DNA from: Ascidia mentula
Lineage: Eukaryota; Chordata; Ascidiacea; Phlebobranchia; Ascidiidae
Direction: 5' to 3'
Assembly: GCA_947561715.1 (NCBI GenBank)
Contig: OX387197.1
Coordinates: 6,507,001 to 6,571,000, forward strand
DNA: 64,000 bases
Shown here one piece after another: positions 20,319 to 35,500 of the stretch (positions are counted from its first letter, which is position 1; each line of letters starts with the position of its first letter). Under the pieces are notes generated by a model, which saw only the letters and a list, made by a program, of their open reading frames with translations, was not told where the DNA came from and made no database searches. A program made the position numbers and the translations under genes.

Positions 20319-23300
20319 ATGTCACAGCAGGAAGGCGCCGCCCCGCTGTTACCGAATCGGCCCGATGAGAGCCCCCCGAATTATTACAGCACTGAACAGT
20401 TTCAAGAACGAAGAGAAGGAGTAACATTGGTGACACCAAACCCGCTGCCACATCAGGAGCCAATATCCGAACGTGGACGCGCGCGCACGGTGTCTTCCAT
20501 CGCCCCGATGCCCACGTCGTGTTACACCATCAACATGTTCCTCGTCTTTCTGACTTGCTTTCAGCTGATGAACCTCCTCACTCTAACGTACACAGACAGT
20601 GTACTTAATTACATTTCCAAACGTTTCCGCATTCCAAACACCATGGCCTCGTTTATACCCAGCAGCTACCAGATTGGGAATATGGTCGTCATTATCCCTG
20701 TTTCGTTTTTCGGCAGCCAGTTCAACCGACCGCGCATTATAGCCGTCGGCGTTTTTCTGATGATTATTGGGCTTGGCTGCTGCGTCCTACCCCACTTTTT
20801 GCTGCCAGTTCCGAAGATTGCCAATACAACCAGCACGGATATATGCGTGCCTGCCCGTTCCAACGGCTTATGGAACCACAGTGCGGCGACCGCGCATTCG
20901 TCATCCGTGCCCGTGAACGGATTTCAGACCGACGTGATGTCCGCTTCCCCGAGCTTACCCTGCAACGCCAACGGGACAACGTACAACCCTGCGGTGCTGC
21001 TTATCCTAGGTAATTGATGCTGAAATACGCCTGTGGTTGGGATTAGTGTAAACTGTTGGCGCTCCGAACTATCTCACAGTATCTTGTGATGTGAGGTATC
21101 TGCTTAACACTAACATTTGCAGCCCGCTCTGCGCATTTGAAAAGATGCGCGGTAAATGCGATGCACCAGCTATAAGCTGTTCCGGGCGATTTGCATGTTA
21201 CAAATTTTAGTCACAGTTTGAGAACTTCTGAGTTACCGAAACGTCTGAATGATACTCTTGGGAATAGTTTGTCTTATTGATACATATCACTATTTATCCA
21301 GGCGATAATACGAATGTGGTCATGGGACGCAGTATTTTGCCATTTGTTCGTAAAACCCAGCGGCTAAGTATAAACAAAAAAAGAAAACCGTGGTCATATT
21401 GATAACATATTTCATCAAATTGATTGGACGGCGCGACACAGTGATTAATATTCCCATAATGAAAACATTACCAAAATAATACACTATCAACAGCCTATTG
21501 ACTTTGTTCCGCAATTTACTGCATTGGCCCAAACATTGGTATTAATAGGTGGACACGATATACGGAGTTTACTCTGAATTATGTCGCAAGTGGAAATGCG
21601 TAAAGTGGCATTATTTTCTTCACGGTTGAGTCCCCATGTGCCTATATTACTTATCGCCACAACCATTATGCTCAACCGACAAAGTCAAGACAATACTGTT
21701 AGAAACTCCACTTCCTTCTCTTCGCGTTGGTCAAATAATCATTTGGTCTTTGAACCCAGGTCATGCGTTGATCGGATGCGGTTCCGCTCCACTTTGGCCA
21801 CTGGGTGTCTCCTATATCGACGATCACGTGGTTTTGCGAAAGATACCGATTTACTTGGGTAAGAATACGAAAAATCTTTCTTAAAACTTTGGATTTCCCG
21901 AAACACTGTCCTTTCGGCACGAAAATAAAGCAAATTGTATGTAAATTTCAATGACTGGCAGCAGAAGATTTATGAATAAATAATCGTAATAATTACCGAC
22001 TCGCCAGCCTGACTGGACCAACAATTCTTGAGTAATTAAATATGAATTTGGGAATCTGATTAACAAGTTTTATTTTCTTATGCAAGCATATCTTATGCAA
22101 GTGTTGGCAACAACTCTTAGTAAATAATCGTATTGATTTCATGTTGTTTTATAAAATATTAACTGGATCTGTCTCCTATAAATCTCCGTGAAATTGTTTG
22201 CACTAATTTGCTTGTTCGGAAGTAAATACCAACAAAAAATGCTGTTTCTTACTTCGAAATAGCTTTTTTTTGTTCAGATTGCGACAGTAACTTAATATAA
22301 TCCAGTAAAGTCATGCGTGTATTTGCATTTTGAAGGTATCTTCATCGGTACGACGCTCACTGGTCCTGTGTTCGGGTTTCTTACGGGAAGCCTCATGTCG
22401 TCGATATACGTTACGTTAAACAATCCTCAGGACGTGGAACCAAGTAATCCAGCTTGGATTGGTGCTTGGTGGCTCGGTAAGATTACAGCTTAGAATATTT
22501 ACGAGCGCCTGCAAACGTCTTAAGTTATTTTACATTTTATAGTACTTGTTTAATTAAATTATGATGGCAGTCGTTTGTTAAAAAATGGGAGTTCCGAATT
22601 TCGTTCTTCTACTTGTGTAACATTCAGATTCATATGAGATCGTTAATGATTGGAAGTTTTTCGTTTTTACTAAACAAAAACACACAAATGACTTTCGCAA
22701 TTCAGCAGTTTGTTAATAAAGCGTGAAGGGTTTTCAAAGCCTGCGTGAGCGCTTCCCATTTCGGCAACACATATATCAAAAGTTTGTGGAAATCATTTCC
22801 TTGTTTGCACTTCCAGTCATGTTCCGCGTTGGATCATTTTTCAGCACTTACTATTTAGCTGAATAGATTGGAATCGCCCAATTACAAACGTGAATTTCCT
22901 TCAACTAAGCGATACTATAGTATTTTTTCAACTAAGCGATACCGTTATAACGGTGATACCGATTTGGAGCAGAAAGAAATATAACATATCTACAAGACGT
23001 AGTGGTTGAATAAAAACATCTTGGTCGTGTGCATTATCACTTTTAAGATCGTTGTGCATTTCTGGTTTTGTGAAGGGTAAGGTCACACAATTGTAAAGAA
23101 ATAATGCGGTTTTTCACATTCAATGAATAATGCATTTCTTTCCCTTCAATAATATGAAGTAATTGCGCATTTTTCAAACTACGAAACATCAGTGGTCATA
23201 ACGTCGCCTTACGGCGGAAAGCAACCTCGGGGCGTTCGAAATTATGACGGTAGTTGACAATAGCCAGAAGCTGCGTAATCGCATCCCGTTGCGCTGCTCC

Positions 23301-26300
23301 TAAGATTTAGGGAGAAATTACAAGTCAAAGCAGCAGAATGGCGGTATGTTGGTGAGGGACTTTCTTGCGACATGCGATTACTTATAGCATCTGTTTTCAA
23401 GCAAATTTGTTTTCTATGAAACGATACCGAATGTATGTAAACTTCTCAACAACAAAAATTACGCTTTACGGTTACTGTTAAACAGTATCAGTATATACGG
23501 TGTATGTTCGTGATTTCAGTTCATTTTAAACGCAATTTTGCTCATGTTACAGTTCCTCTCTACCGTAATTAAACCAAGGCGTTTCCAACAAACGTTCGCC
23601 CAAATTCACGATTTCTTTCTTCCACAGGATACTTAGTCGCCGCCCTCCTGCTTGTTCTCCTTCTCTTCCCGTTCGCTTTTTATCCGGAATCACTTCCAGT
23701 GTCGGGTCAGAAATTGGCGGAGCTTGCCGAGATTGAAGTTCTCCTTGAGAGAAGAGCGATGGTAGGAAACCTTTTCCCTCTGATTCGCTCCTTCTTTGCA
23801 CCAAAACAAAATCAATTTTTAGCTTTTTTTGGGCACCCGAGCTAAAATTCCTCCAATTGATTTAGAATTTCGCATCAAAAAAGGCCTGATTTAAAGGTTG
23901 CTTTGACTTAACGCAATAAATATCTTTTTTGGGTAAATAAACCATGAACATCTTTTTCGCAGTGCCACAGCATTTCTATGCAGGGTTTAAGCCAGCACAA
24001 ATCATCGGATGACTGCGCAAATATAATGTAATATTTCGTGACCTGCGAACCATAAACTTGTAGGCGCGTTAGCACTTAAAATTATCTCGAAATTCTATAG
24101 TTTTAGAATGAAATCAGTCATACGTGTGTGGATTTGTGGACTATACGAAAATAAGTTTCACATAAAGCCACCAGCATACTCGTACAATTCAGTTGCACTG
24201 TTTTGGTGTGTGGCGATTACGGTTTATGATTAATGATGATAACAGACAGGTAATACGTTGCGTGTGAATCTCCGGAAACTTGTACAATTTGATTAATAGC
24301 GGGGCGTGTTACAATGTAACGTAGTTTTACACAAAACGGAGTGATTTTGTTCGAACCTCTGTTAATTGGATGTATAGAAACTATAGAATGTTTGACATTA
24401 TTTTTTTTAATTGCGTTTCTTTAGTTTTTGACCTCTATGATATCTTTTTTATATTAATTATTTACGGTTTGGATTCCCTCTAAAGCAACCGAAACTTTTT
24501 TTTTATTATAAAAATCATGCTTGTAGACAGTGAATTAATATTGAAAATAGGTTTAAAGCGATTTTTGTCCCGAGGAAATTACTATTTTTCTTCATAGGTG
24601 TGCAAAATATAGAAATATTGTTTCCAAAACCCCTTTTTTTAAGTTTTACTATTTTGTGGTAAGTGGGGTCAATAAAAGTATAAACTTAAAGCCATTATAC
24701 GATAGCCGTGTATACGTGACTAAACTAGCATTGCAACATGGGGTGATCAGCAGATCCACCAATCATGTGCCGCAGTGTTCACGTGATCCCGTTAAAGGTT
24801 ACCTCGGGTCTTTCCAACGTGCAATAGGTGGTCGTTTATCTTGTTGCGGTTGGGGTGATAAATTTGATGGCACTAAACGCAAAGCTGTTGGCGTATAATA
24901 ACAAAATTGTGCGAAAAAGCGAGTCAAAGCACTAAGTTACGGTATATTGAGAATTTTTTTTTTAATCATGCGATTGCTCAGATGTCGATGGGGATTCCCC
25001 ACACTGTATCATTTCAGTAGCGGTCGTTTTTACTGCCCGTGCGAAAAGGTTTCGCAAATAACGTAAAATCTGGCCCTTTTTGAAAAACCCTTTTTCTTAT
25101 TTCTGTAGTCACGCACACAGTCGATGGTGGAGGCGAGCGCAGCACTGGAAGTTGAAAGCACCCTCTCCCAATCAGAAACGAGCAGCGTGACTGGGTGCGT
25201 CGGCTCGCGGCGCCTGCAAGAGTGCGACGACTCTCCTCCGGTCCAAGTTCTCTCACAGCTTGCAGGTAACTTTTAACTCTGTCCATATTTCGGCATGCAA
25301 TTGTATCGATAATATTTGTTATAGTGCATAGTATATGGTGTTTTGGGGTGAAGATTATTACGTGGAGATTAGACCTTGAAAAATAAACTCTACTTAGCTC
25401 AGACTTTCCGTCGTGTTCTTATCCACAAAAAAATATTGCTTCTTCAATTCTAAGTTTACCAAAATCACAACCACAGCAAATTGTACTAAGCTACCTTAAA
25501 AAACAAATGCACACACCACAAGCTATAAACCTTCTGCCAATTTTAACTTTTTCATTAAGAAATGACGTGCGCCGTGAAAAGGACACTTGCAACACCATTA
25601 GTGGTGACAGCCATGGTATCGTACATCGCAATGGCCAACCTGGTGTCCGGAGTTTCCACTTTCGGTTCGACTTACCTTCAACGTACCTTCAGCGTTATGA
25701 GGAGTTCATCGGATATGCTGATAGGTGAGATGTGCCTGGAGTACATGGCAGATATTGCTGTGGATCGAACAGAACTCTTTGAAACCATGCCAGACACGTG
25801 AATGTTGATAAGGAATACAATATTACATTGAATTAAAGCGATTGATATTTGTTTTCGGCGACATAATTGGGTATTACAAAGAACCAAATTGTGTGCAATG
25901 ATCTTGATCTTTGAAACGACAAATTTACAGAAATATTTTTTCCATTTGTTTCATTCAAAAAGATTCTTTTTGTAGACTAACTTCGTGGACGAACATGTAG
26001 AAAACTCTTGATAGAAATTTGTTTTTACTGCGTGTCTCAGTAGGCATAAAGATTACGTGGCACTTTCCTATTAACATTTACCGCTGCTTTTTGTTTTCAA
26101 TTTGGTTTACTCTATATCGCCGCAAGTGGTTGACTTGCTTCGTTTTGTATTCCGCTAGGTGGCATTTGCATACCACTTGGAATTCTCGGGACATTTGGTG
26201 GTGGTTACATCATGAAGCGATACAACTTTGATATTCGCCAGACACTCATCTACACTGTGACTATGTCTACAATAGGTTGTGGGTTTATGTTTTTTCTCTT

Positions 26301-28119
26301 TGCTTTTGGATGCGATAACCAAAAAATTGCTGGCCTCACTGTGCCATACAGGTGAAAATCATTGCAACTTGTTTTACGTAATGAAATTTGGTTAATTTGT
26401 TTAACCTGAAAACATATTAAAGATAATTATAATGTTTCTGATAATTGTGGTCTACACTTGCGTAATGAAGTGAGACGCTTTGTTCTCATTGAGGAATCAG
26501 ACAAATAACAATAGGATTTCGAATTACTACTGTGAAAATACCCAAATAGACTGGCTTCTGATAAAATATAACTTTGTGTAATTGTGAATTTATTTTCAAG
26601 TTTTTCAAATTCAACGAATCTGACCAGTCATTGCAATGCCGACTGCCGTTGTACGAAAGGACAGTTTCTCATCGTTTGTGGTTCGGATCGAACGAACTAC
26701 ATTTCCCCGTGCTATGCAGGTTGCACTACATTGATTCAAACCCAACAGCAAAACCCATTCAAGAAGATAACAGTAGGTTTATTGGTTGCTCCTTTTTGCC
26801 TATCATTACAACGATTCTCTCGTTAACTTTTGAGTGTATATGTGGGAATGCAGTTTGTTTAGATAAGAATTTGCTCCATCTATGGCGTCTACCGCAATTT
26901 ACTTCAAATTCAAGTATTTAGCGAACCTGTACGTTTTGATTTTCCTTTTCCTGCTGGTTAGGTCACATATTAAGTGCGCCTATGGTTGTAAAATACTTAA
27001 GTGGCCATGTAGTTTGTTTGTATACTGCTTCAATAAAACGAGTAAAAAAAACAAAGACACAGCAAGGATTCTTATATTCTTGAACCTATTTACCTGACTA
27101 AACCTGGCCCAGCGCCTTCTACAATCTCACGATTTTACAAAAACACTTACAAGCTAAGCAAAATCACTTCAATTAAGTCCAACATAAACTATGTTGCCAC
27201 AGGAGTACAGAAATTGTTCATGCATCGCTGACGACCATCACTCAGCAGTCAATGGTGCGTGTCGGTCGTATCAATGTAGTGGAATGCTGGCGGCTTTCAT
27301 GGTTATGGCCGGTCTCGGGGTCATGGCTCTTACATTTTGTCAAGCACCTGTATACGTCGTTTTGCTGCGCGTTTTGGAATCGAGAGACAAGGCACTCGGA
27401 ATCGGTCTAATGGCTTTTTTGTCGAGAGTTCTAGGTAAGAAAAATGGCAAATATAATGATGACGCAGAAAGATTTATTTGGAATAATGAAAAAGTAACAC
27501 TAAAATTATGGTAACATACATACCATTTGTGAGCTTAACGATACTTCTAAAAATTGTTATGTCACTTTGCATTGCACCTAACTTACGTTACGTGTTTTCT
27601 GTGTATTTGCTCAATTGCGCCTCTTGTGTGTGCATTGCTATTGGCCCGCTTGGACTTTGGCTGTTGTCGACAGAATGGTTAGCGAACGAACGTGTCTTTG
27701 AGTAGCCACACCATACCTATTCATCTTTATGCGGTTCAAATAAAGGCAATAAGCAAGCAATGGTTTAAAGCAGGTCCTACGAGCCTTGAACACCATAACT
27801 TGGTACGCTTACATATTAATGTTTCTGCTATTTAGGATACATACCAGGACCAATCTGGTTCGGACTTATACTGGACAAGAGCTGCATCTACTGGAGCAGC
27901 AAGTGCCTGGGAAAGTCTTCTTGTCTCTTGTACAACAATCCTGGATTGCGTTTTAGCTACGTTGGTCTTTGCGTGTCGTGCGCTGTGGCGTACGCTCTCG
28001 TATTCGTTGCCTCTTTCGTGTGGATGGAATTCCACAAGGAAAAATACGAAAAAACGTTACCAGTTCCAAGACAATCTGGCCAGGAAGGCGAGGGAGATAA
28101 TGGGGATTGGTGGAGGTAG
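20319..28119 (+). CDS. SLCO/OATP-family organic-anion transporter
   Basis: Exons: 20319-21009, 21760-21858, 22336-22476, 23628-23761, 25109-25265, 25560-25724, 26159-26351, 26601-26772, 27203-27434, 27836-28119. They join in frame to 755 residues. The cytosolic N-terminus is polar; TM1 starts at CYTINMFLVFLTCFQ. Family marks are GVSYIDD, the GPVFGFLTG segment, the OATP signature WIGAWWLG, and a Kazal-type cysteine-rich loop (CNADCRCTKGQF, CGSDRTNYISPCYAGC) between TM9 and TM10. The length and 12-helix plan fit sodium-independent plasma-membrane uptake carriers of bile salts, steroids and similar anions; the substrate here is unknown. The central cytosolic loop exon (25109-25265) is Ser-rich. 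The tail ends GDNGDWWR. Poly(A)-like signals lie near 28303 (ATTAAA) and 28679 (AATAAA). Confidence 0.9.
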
Positions 28120-30825
28120 CGGTGAACCAGAATGGATTTATACAGAATAGGGGTTGTATGTGTGGACCACGAACGGGGAACCAAAGACTTTCACTGGAGC
28201 AATTCGTTCGACCTTTACAAAGTGCAGTCTGACTTTTTTGAATTTTTACTTTAATCGGAATTAGAAACCCTGGTAACAAATTGTTATCTATTATATGCAA
28301 ATGAATTAAAATTTTCTGTTTCTTTCAATCTTGACAAATAATATAATGGAAGATGTTTGTATGGCTACTTGCAGATCAGCCAGATGAGCCAGAAATGCTG
28401 AGATACTACCCGTCAAATGTGTTGTTACTTGCACTATTTTTTATTGCCAAGTTGCCTTCGCTGCTGAAAATCAGTAACAAGTGCATTTTATTTTGTCTTG
28501 CTGCCTTTTACTGTTTTTATGCGAGAATCTGTCTCCAGCGTACTTTTAAACATGTTGCTCAATGTGGATTAAATTTACGTTACATTGCCAGCTAGTCGGT
28601 GTGAACTTTTGAAATGTACTATTATCGCTTGCTCTTTGTGGGCGTATCTGACACGCAATTTTAATGTTGCACATTGCAATAAACCAATGAAAGAAGCTGA
28701 AAATTTCTGATCATGTTTCGAGGGTTTTGTCGGTTACCTGGAGCCACGCGGTATGTTTAAGGGGTATCGACTGATATTCCTGAGAGAGATCTGCATATAT
28801 TCACTTCGTTAGTGGGAAAATATATTTCGCCACAAGTGGGCAGCATCGGTTACGATAAAGAATCTTTAATCAAGAACGGAAAAAATCGCTTATGGTACAC
28901 ATGTATGTTTGATTTACAGTTAAAGCAAATACTAAGACAATAGAGAATCTGGCCTAACGTTTTGTCACTCAACTAGTCCACAATGAATTTTTCTCCACGT
29001 AGCAGCTTTGTACAAGTTTATTAGCGAACAACGCATGCGGTCACTCAAATTTGCGCCTAGTCAAGGAGAATCATAAAGTAAGAACAACGCATGTTGTCGC
29101 ATGAAAAAGCGGGATCGCCATTCTGTGAAAGCTTATTCTCAGCTATCACATATCGATCGTAAAGTCAGCTGGATAAAAAGCACTTTTCCCAGACAAGTAG
29201 ATGTGTGACACTTAAATTCGAGTGAGGTTAGAACTACCAATCCAGATGCTGGTAACATAGGCTGTGTTGTATTTTATAATTTGCCAACTTACTAGTGACA
29301 TTTCTAACAAACAATTTAGTCCAAAAACAGCATTTTATGAAACTTATAACCTCACATAATTTTGATTAAAAAACTAAAAGTTTCAAATAAAACTTATATC
29401 GCGTAATAAGTACCCACAACGAAAAAGCACTTGAAGGACACCTCAAATAATTCACGCCTTGTGTCTTTATTCTTCCAAAATGGTCCCCAATATTAGGCCT
29501 GGTTAAGACCAGCCCTAAAGTCGGGAACAGACCTGCCGCTTTCTGCATTCCTTTTCTTGACTTTGACGCCTGCAGGGATCGGCGGCATAACTGTGACGTC
29601 ATCCCCGCTGTCGCTGACGAGTTTCTGATGACTTTGGGTAGAGTTTCTATCTGGTATGATAGCTTGTTGATTGCGACACTTTGCCTCTCTATTTTGCTCT
29701 TTAATAAGTAAACAAGTTTTGAATGAATTTCTCTCAATTAATCAAGCGTTGTGTTTCATAGAGAAATCTCTCTACGGGGTTAAAGTTGTTGTTCAATCTG
29801 TTTGTCTGTCAGTAGGAGTCAAAAGGCCCCGAATGAATTTTATAAAACACGTTTGTTTACACTTGGATATCGTTAGTTGTAAACAAAATGCTGCACAGTA
29901 TTTAACAGAACTCTCTAAAATTAACGTTTGTATTTTATCCACAAGACGCCATACGCGCAAGTTATGTTACCAACAGATACCTGTTTTCCTTGGCATTAGC
30001 ATTGCCGGAGATTCATTTCTAAAAGAGTTGCATTTTGCTTGTAGGGAAGTCACTAGTATTCTGTGCAAAAACCACCTGTCTCGAAATTGGGAAGCGAAAA
30101 AAAGCTCGGCTGGGCAGTAGTGGGGGGTTTGATACATGGGTCCCCAACCGCAAGTTGGCTGTCGAGGCGAACTAGTTTTAGGTTTTGTTGAAAATCTTGC
30201 AGTCATTTTTTTACGCATGGTCTTTTACTAAGCAAGCACAACTTGGTCAGTGTCTTGATTACGTCACAATTGGTTGTCTGATGCAATAGTGGTCCCAAAA
30301 TCCGGTTGAAATAATTTCAGTTAGTAAACGTAGTGGTACATTGGCTCTCAAGTTGCGGAGTGCCGTTTTAAGGGGTCAGGTGTTCCTCGAAAATTCATCT
30401 AATTGGTAGCAGTTTACGCTCGATGGTAAAAGTTGTGTAAAATCTTGCGTACATGTCTTGCAATTAAGCACAAACAACCTCTCTCATGTAATACTTTTTG
30501 ACAAGGAACTGTGGATGTACAAACAGATCCACAACTATTATAAATGGTGTTCGTTGAAGTCGAATATCTTACACACTTGTTTTAACGTAGTTTCTGAAAC
30601 AATTTAAACACGCTTTAGAATATGTTGTGCAGCAAACAGTTCCAAAGGATCCAATTGCGCCGTAACCCTACAAAGTTTAAGGATAACTGCTGTAGAACTC
30701 ATCGTAGCGCAAAGTAGGTCTCCCACGGTTTGTGTTGCGTCATACGTCTTTGACCAGCTTCAACGCAGAGATGTAATTCAAAATATTCCTTTAGTTTCAC
30801 CAAGGACTGTTGTAAATATCAATGT
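28120..30825. other. intergenic with degenerate SINE
   Basis: No gene was recognised. About 29090-29270 resembles the minus-strand SINE family (agctggat, cacttttcccagacaag, gtgaggttagaact) but is much decayed. An open frame of 149 codons at 29671-30120 (+) has no recognised motif and was not called. Confidence 0.35.
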
Positions 30826-31177
30826 GTGATGAAGCTAGATGACCATTTTAAATGACATCCGCATGATGGAGCTAAAGGCAGAGGACTATTTTAAATAACA
30901 TCCGCGTGGTAGAACTTGAGCACTATTTTTAAATAAAATCCGTGTGATGGAGCTAGAGGACTATTTTTAAATAACATCCGTGTGGTGGAGCTGGAAGACT
31001 ATATTAAAGAATATGCGCGTGGTGGAGCTATAAGACTATATTAAATAACATCCGCGTGGTGGAGCTAGAGGACTATTTTAAATAATGTCCGTGTGGTAGA
31101 GCTAGAGGACTATTTTAAATAATATCCGTGTGGTGGAGCTAGAGGACTATTTTTAATAACATCCGTGTGGTGGCTAG
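30826..31177. repeat. 37-bp minisatellite, about nine copies
   Basis: The unit is about 37-38 bp, of the form gtggtggagctagaggactattttaaataacatccgt, in nine diverged copies plus a partial one. Copies differ by point changes and small indels. The middle copies (from about 31020) are the most alike. Confidence 0.9.
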
Positions 31178-32510
31178 CGTACGTGTATTGGTAAATTAGT
31201 GAGAAAATCGGGTATTTACAGAAATCTCAAGACGCTCGCACGAATATTGAAAAGTAAGCAGCAGGCTACATTGTTTAAACACAAATTTGGATCACGACAT
31301 AACAAAAGAAAGATTGCATGGTGGCATTGTTTTGGATTATTTAGCAAGTTAGCTGGAATATTAGTGCCATCAAAGCTAAAATCAAGTATAGCCTCCATTT
31401 ACGATAGTGTTGGTGTGTTGGATTTTTGTACACGGAACTATTGATAACGCCAAACGTACGACAATGGTGATTGAAACAAACGAAAATGCTGAAAAGCCGG
31501 CGGCATTACGTACAGCAGTCAGAAAGCTATTACATCAACGTTGCAAGGTCCAACATTTCATTCTTAGGCATTATTTATTATTGGTATTCCTTTTGAGCCT
31601 CTCAAATATAGAAATCCCTTTTCTGTCGTTGAAGTCCTCTTGTTCGGCAGAGAATTTTAGTTTTTCTTGATCCCTAAAAAGAAGATGTGTTTGAAGTTGG
31701 CGATTAGCAGCAAAGTTCACCTTATGTGTCTACTAAGGAACTGCTAGTTCCTAAAATACAAGAGTCTGCGAACAGGGCCGGTTCTATAGGCAATTAAACA
31801 ATTTGTCCATATCGGGCTTCGCGTTGCGTTTCAAATGGGCGCCTCCGTAATTCACAATGTAAACGACAGTTTGAAATACAGCAAGGCGTGATATCAATAA
31901 TACCACATAGGGTTGCTGCAGTTCAAACCGCTCTTTTATAGGTTGTTGGCACGTACCAGCTCCGTATGTCTTACGCAATCAGTTTATGTTTTCTTGTCAG
32001 ATTAAACTTGCCTGTACAACGGTACCGTTTGTTCATTTGTTTTAGACAGTCACAATATCATCGAAGATAGGCATTACAGCGTGTTATGTGTGAAACGTTT
32101 GCATCATATTGTTGCTTGGCAATCATAGCTCTGGTATTCCTGATCAAATTTAAGTTTTTCGCGTCTTTCTTATATTTTCGTTTTTTATGTTTGTGCAGAA
32201 TATGAGGCATTTCTGTACTGCGTAGATAGGACATTGTAGCAGTTTGTAAAAATACCGTAAACATATTTGCAAGTTAGCTATAAACAAAGTAACCTCATGT
32301 TTTGCATTCTTGTTCAAATACAAAAAAAAACTATTTGCAACACTAAGCATCTTTAGCAGCGCCTACGCAAGCAGTAAGTTAGATGCAAAGTTTAGCTTCA
32401 AAGGGTTTATGTGCATTAGTCGTATTTATGTACGAAGATCATCTTCCTAACCCGGTAAACATCTCTATCTTATACTATATAGGTTCTAGAGGAAACCGTG
32501 GCGACAAGAC
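31178..32510. other. intergenic downstream of MCO 1
   Basis: I see no gene or family-level repeat. It holds the 3' flank of the first oxidase, which ends at 32511 on the minus strand. Confidence 0.35.
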
Positions 32511-35500
32511 TTACTCATTAGCTGTCACTGCAAAAGCCCCGCACCCTTCTGGGTCAAGTTCCGGGTTGCATAGACGATTATAAACGGGTTCGGTGCAGTT
32601 ACTCATGTCTTTGTTGAAGGGAAATGGATCGCATCTCTTACAAGTTCCGGGATAGGCATTGCCAGATGGAACTACGGGGTGGAGAGTTTCGCCTGGAAGT
32701 ATTGAAAACAAACGAGTTGGTTACAAATGAATTAGTGCAGAAGGACCCAAATGTTCGTGAAGCCATTGCTTGTTTAACTTTAACAGTAACTAGCCTACTT
32801 AAGGGCAACAGAATATTCCGACCCACGTGAGTCGGAATATTCGGTTACACATGCGGACTTGAAAGAGGTCATGATTTTGAAGCAAGGAATTCGGTTTAAA
32901 CAGGCTGCAACCTACCTACATAACCGAAAAACGTTCAATATTAGAAAAATGATATTTCATAACTATTTGCTTTCAAGAAACCGGACTTCAAATGAAAACC
33001 CGACAACCTGGTTTGGCAATTCCCACTACAAACATCATCCCTCTGTCCTCGTGGTTAAGAAGATGACAGTGGATAACCACTCCCCCAGTGAACTTGTGTG
33101 CCATAAAGCGAATCTGAAAGTATAAGATCAATCACGTCATCGGAGGTAAACAGCAAAATAAACATCAGCTGGATTTAAGTGGAGCCAGAAATATTTGTAA
33201 GTTGTTGGTAAACTGCGTGATATTTATTAGGCTATGAATTAACAATATAAACAACTTATAATCCCAACCGTGTACGTTGCTTACTCACAGTGATATTGGA
33301 GAGAGGAGGTACAAGCAATACGTCGCGGAATTCCCCTCGTTGTGCGTAACCGAGTGTTCCTGGTCCACCTTCTTCCCACCGCTTGTCGTGTCCGAGATAC
33401 TTTAAAGCATCCTCAGGCATTGGAATATTGTCACTGCCTGAAACACACAAATTCACTTCGAGACCAAAAAATCTCGGTTCAACGCTTTCGCGGCGTTGGA
33501 AAAACATTTTGTTTTTTTATTTTTTGTTGACGCTTTAAAAATGGCAAGAACTTCTTTAACTTGAGTTATACAGGCTACAATGATCGTAATAATCAGTACC
33601 AATGGTTTCTGCTAATGTTTGATCAGTAATGAGGTGATGTTGTTTGGTGCAGAAAAAGAGTTACCTAAATATTCATCATGAGATAAATATACTGCAAGAT
33701 AAATTTATCTTGTCATTGTGGTGGTGTACATTTATGGATAAATGTTTATTATTTTAATAAGCTTGATGCCACTGATTAACTGGGCGAGAAAAAAACGCAG
33801 CCAAACAACTCACTGTCGTATCCCTCGTGTTGAAAATAACACGTTTTGCTTTCTTGAGTAAAAAACTTAAAGCGATTCCTGTCGCCACTTGCACCTACTG
33901 GTCCGGTGTATGGATTGTATTCAACTACCTAAACCACAAAAAAATTTCTCAGTTGGAAATAATCTTTTCACATGAAGAAAATAACTTTGACAAAACGTTG
34001 ACAGACGAAAGGTTTAATGACATAAGCGTAATGTTTGTCCTGAAACAAAAAGACCTTACATTTGAATATTCCTATTTCACATCAAACTTAAATCTTTCTT
34101 AATAGTCTTAGACCTGGAAATGGTTGACGTGGATGTGCATTGGATGACTCTTTGTTGGTGAAGTGTTGATTAAATACCATTCCTGAAGCTCACCCACCGT
34201 TATTTGGTACCTGGAACGTAACGACTTGTTCGAATTGCCCCAGTTCGCACTGAAACTGAATCCTTTTGCACCACAGGTAGCATGTAATGGGTTAAAAACA
34301 CTATAGCAATGGCTTACTAGTAATTGGTAACTAAACTTGCTCCATCAGAGTTTTTGCAACAACTCTCCAAACACAAGCTCATGTTACTGTTATTATTTAC
34401 CTGTACGTAAGAGTTTCTGGAAACTGTTCCCTGTTGAGTGCAAGAATTGGGCTCAACTCTATTGCAAACCTTCCGTGGACATCGTCCTGTGTTGCTTCGA
34501 GGAAATTGCTGACGTAGGAGGGTCGTTTCGGAAGGTTTGAGTCGAAATAAACCGGTCGTGGTATATAAAGATACACTTTTACTGTCAGCAAAGTTCCCGT
34601 GTACCGACTTATTGACCCAACGGACATGATGTCAATGTCACTTGGTTTTGAACGAAGCTAAAATCATTACATATTTTTGTAATGAGGTACGAAAAACTTA
34701 AAAGTAAGAGTTATAATCTATATAGAAATGCCAATGCTACTATGCTTCTCATTTAGCAAACGTTTCGAACACAACTGTGTTCATCACAAGTGCTAATTCG
34801 GAATGATTTGCAGTAAGGCGCGCGCAGAGGTAGGCAGGCAACTGAACAGACAAAAAACACAGCAAGGCTGAATCATATCACGTGATAGCAGCTAACACAG
34901 CGGCAGTGACGTCATCATTTCAGTTGTGCCAGGCTGCAGTGAGGACCGAGGTGTTGAAGCGGTAGAGTGGTCTGGAGCTATCATTTGCGTTGATGGTTTG
35001 TGGTGTTGAGTGTTTTCAAAATTAATAGCTTGGACTTGACAGTGAAACTGTGTAACATTTTAGGTGAGTTAAAGTTAACAGTATATGGTCTGATTTATCC
35101 CCTAGATGGTTGCCAAGCTCATTTTCAGCCTTATAGTTGATAAGACCAAGGGTGACGCTTGGCACCGAAAACCTGAAGGTTAATCCAGCGTCCCCCTGCC
35201 CACACTCTCGCATTCCCCATCTTTTTATTGCAGAAATACTTTGGGCAAAAATAAACCAATGAATGAATAAAGGCAAATTCATTGGTAAACGATGCATGTA
35301 GGAATATTTGGAAAGATGATTGTAAATACTTTAAGTGAGGGTTTTGAAACACACGCACTTCTGACACAAGCTTTAGCGTACTTACCACGTAAGTGCCAGG
35401 TTTAAAACAAGCAACCATCCAGTCAACCCTTGCAGAAGCAACCATCAAACTTTTCCCCAACCTGGGCCTACGCGTTGTGTTGAGGTAAACTCCATCGATG

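Noticed and set aside
29671-30120. 149-residue plus-strand open frame
   Set aside because: No family motif, no flanking exons, and it lies in a gene-poor stretch next to SINE debris. Length alone is not enough.
30826-31177. CRISPR-like array
   Set aside because: Units are contiguous with no unique spacers, and the DNA is animal; it is a minisatellite.
34740-34990. Repeat-like sequence in MCO 1 intron 7 (gtttcgaacacaactgtgtt)
   Set aside because: The wording recalls repeat termini, but no second end, duplication or second copy was found in the window.
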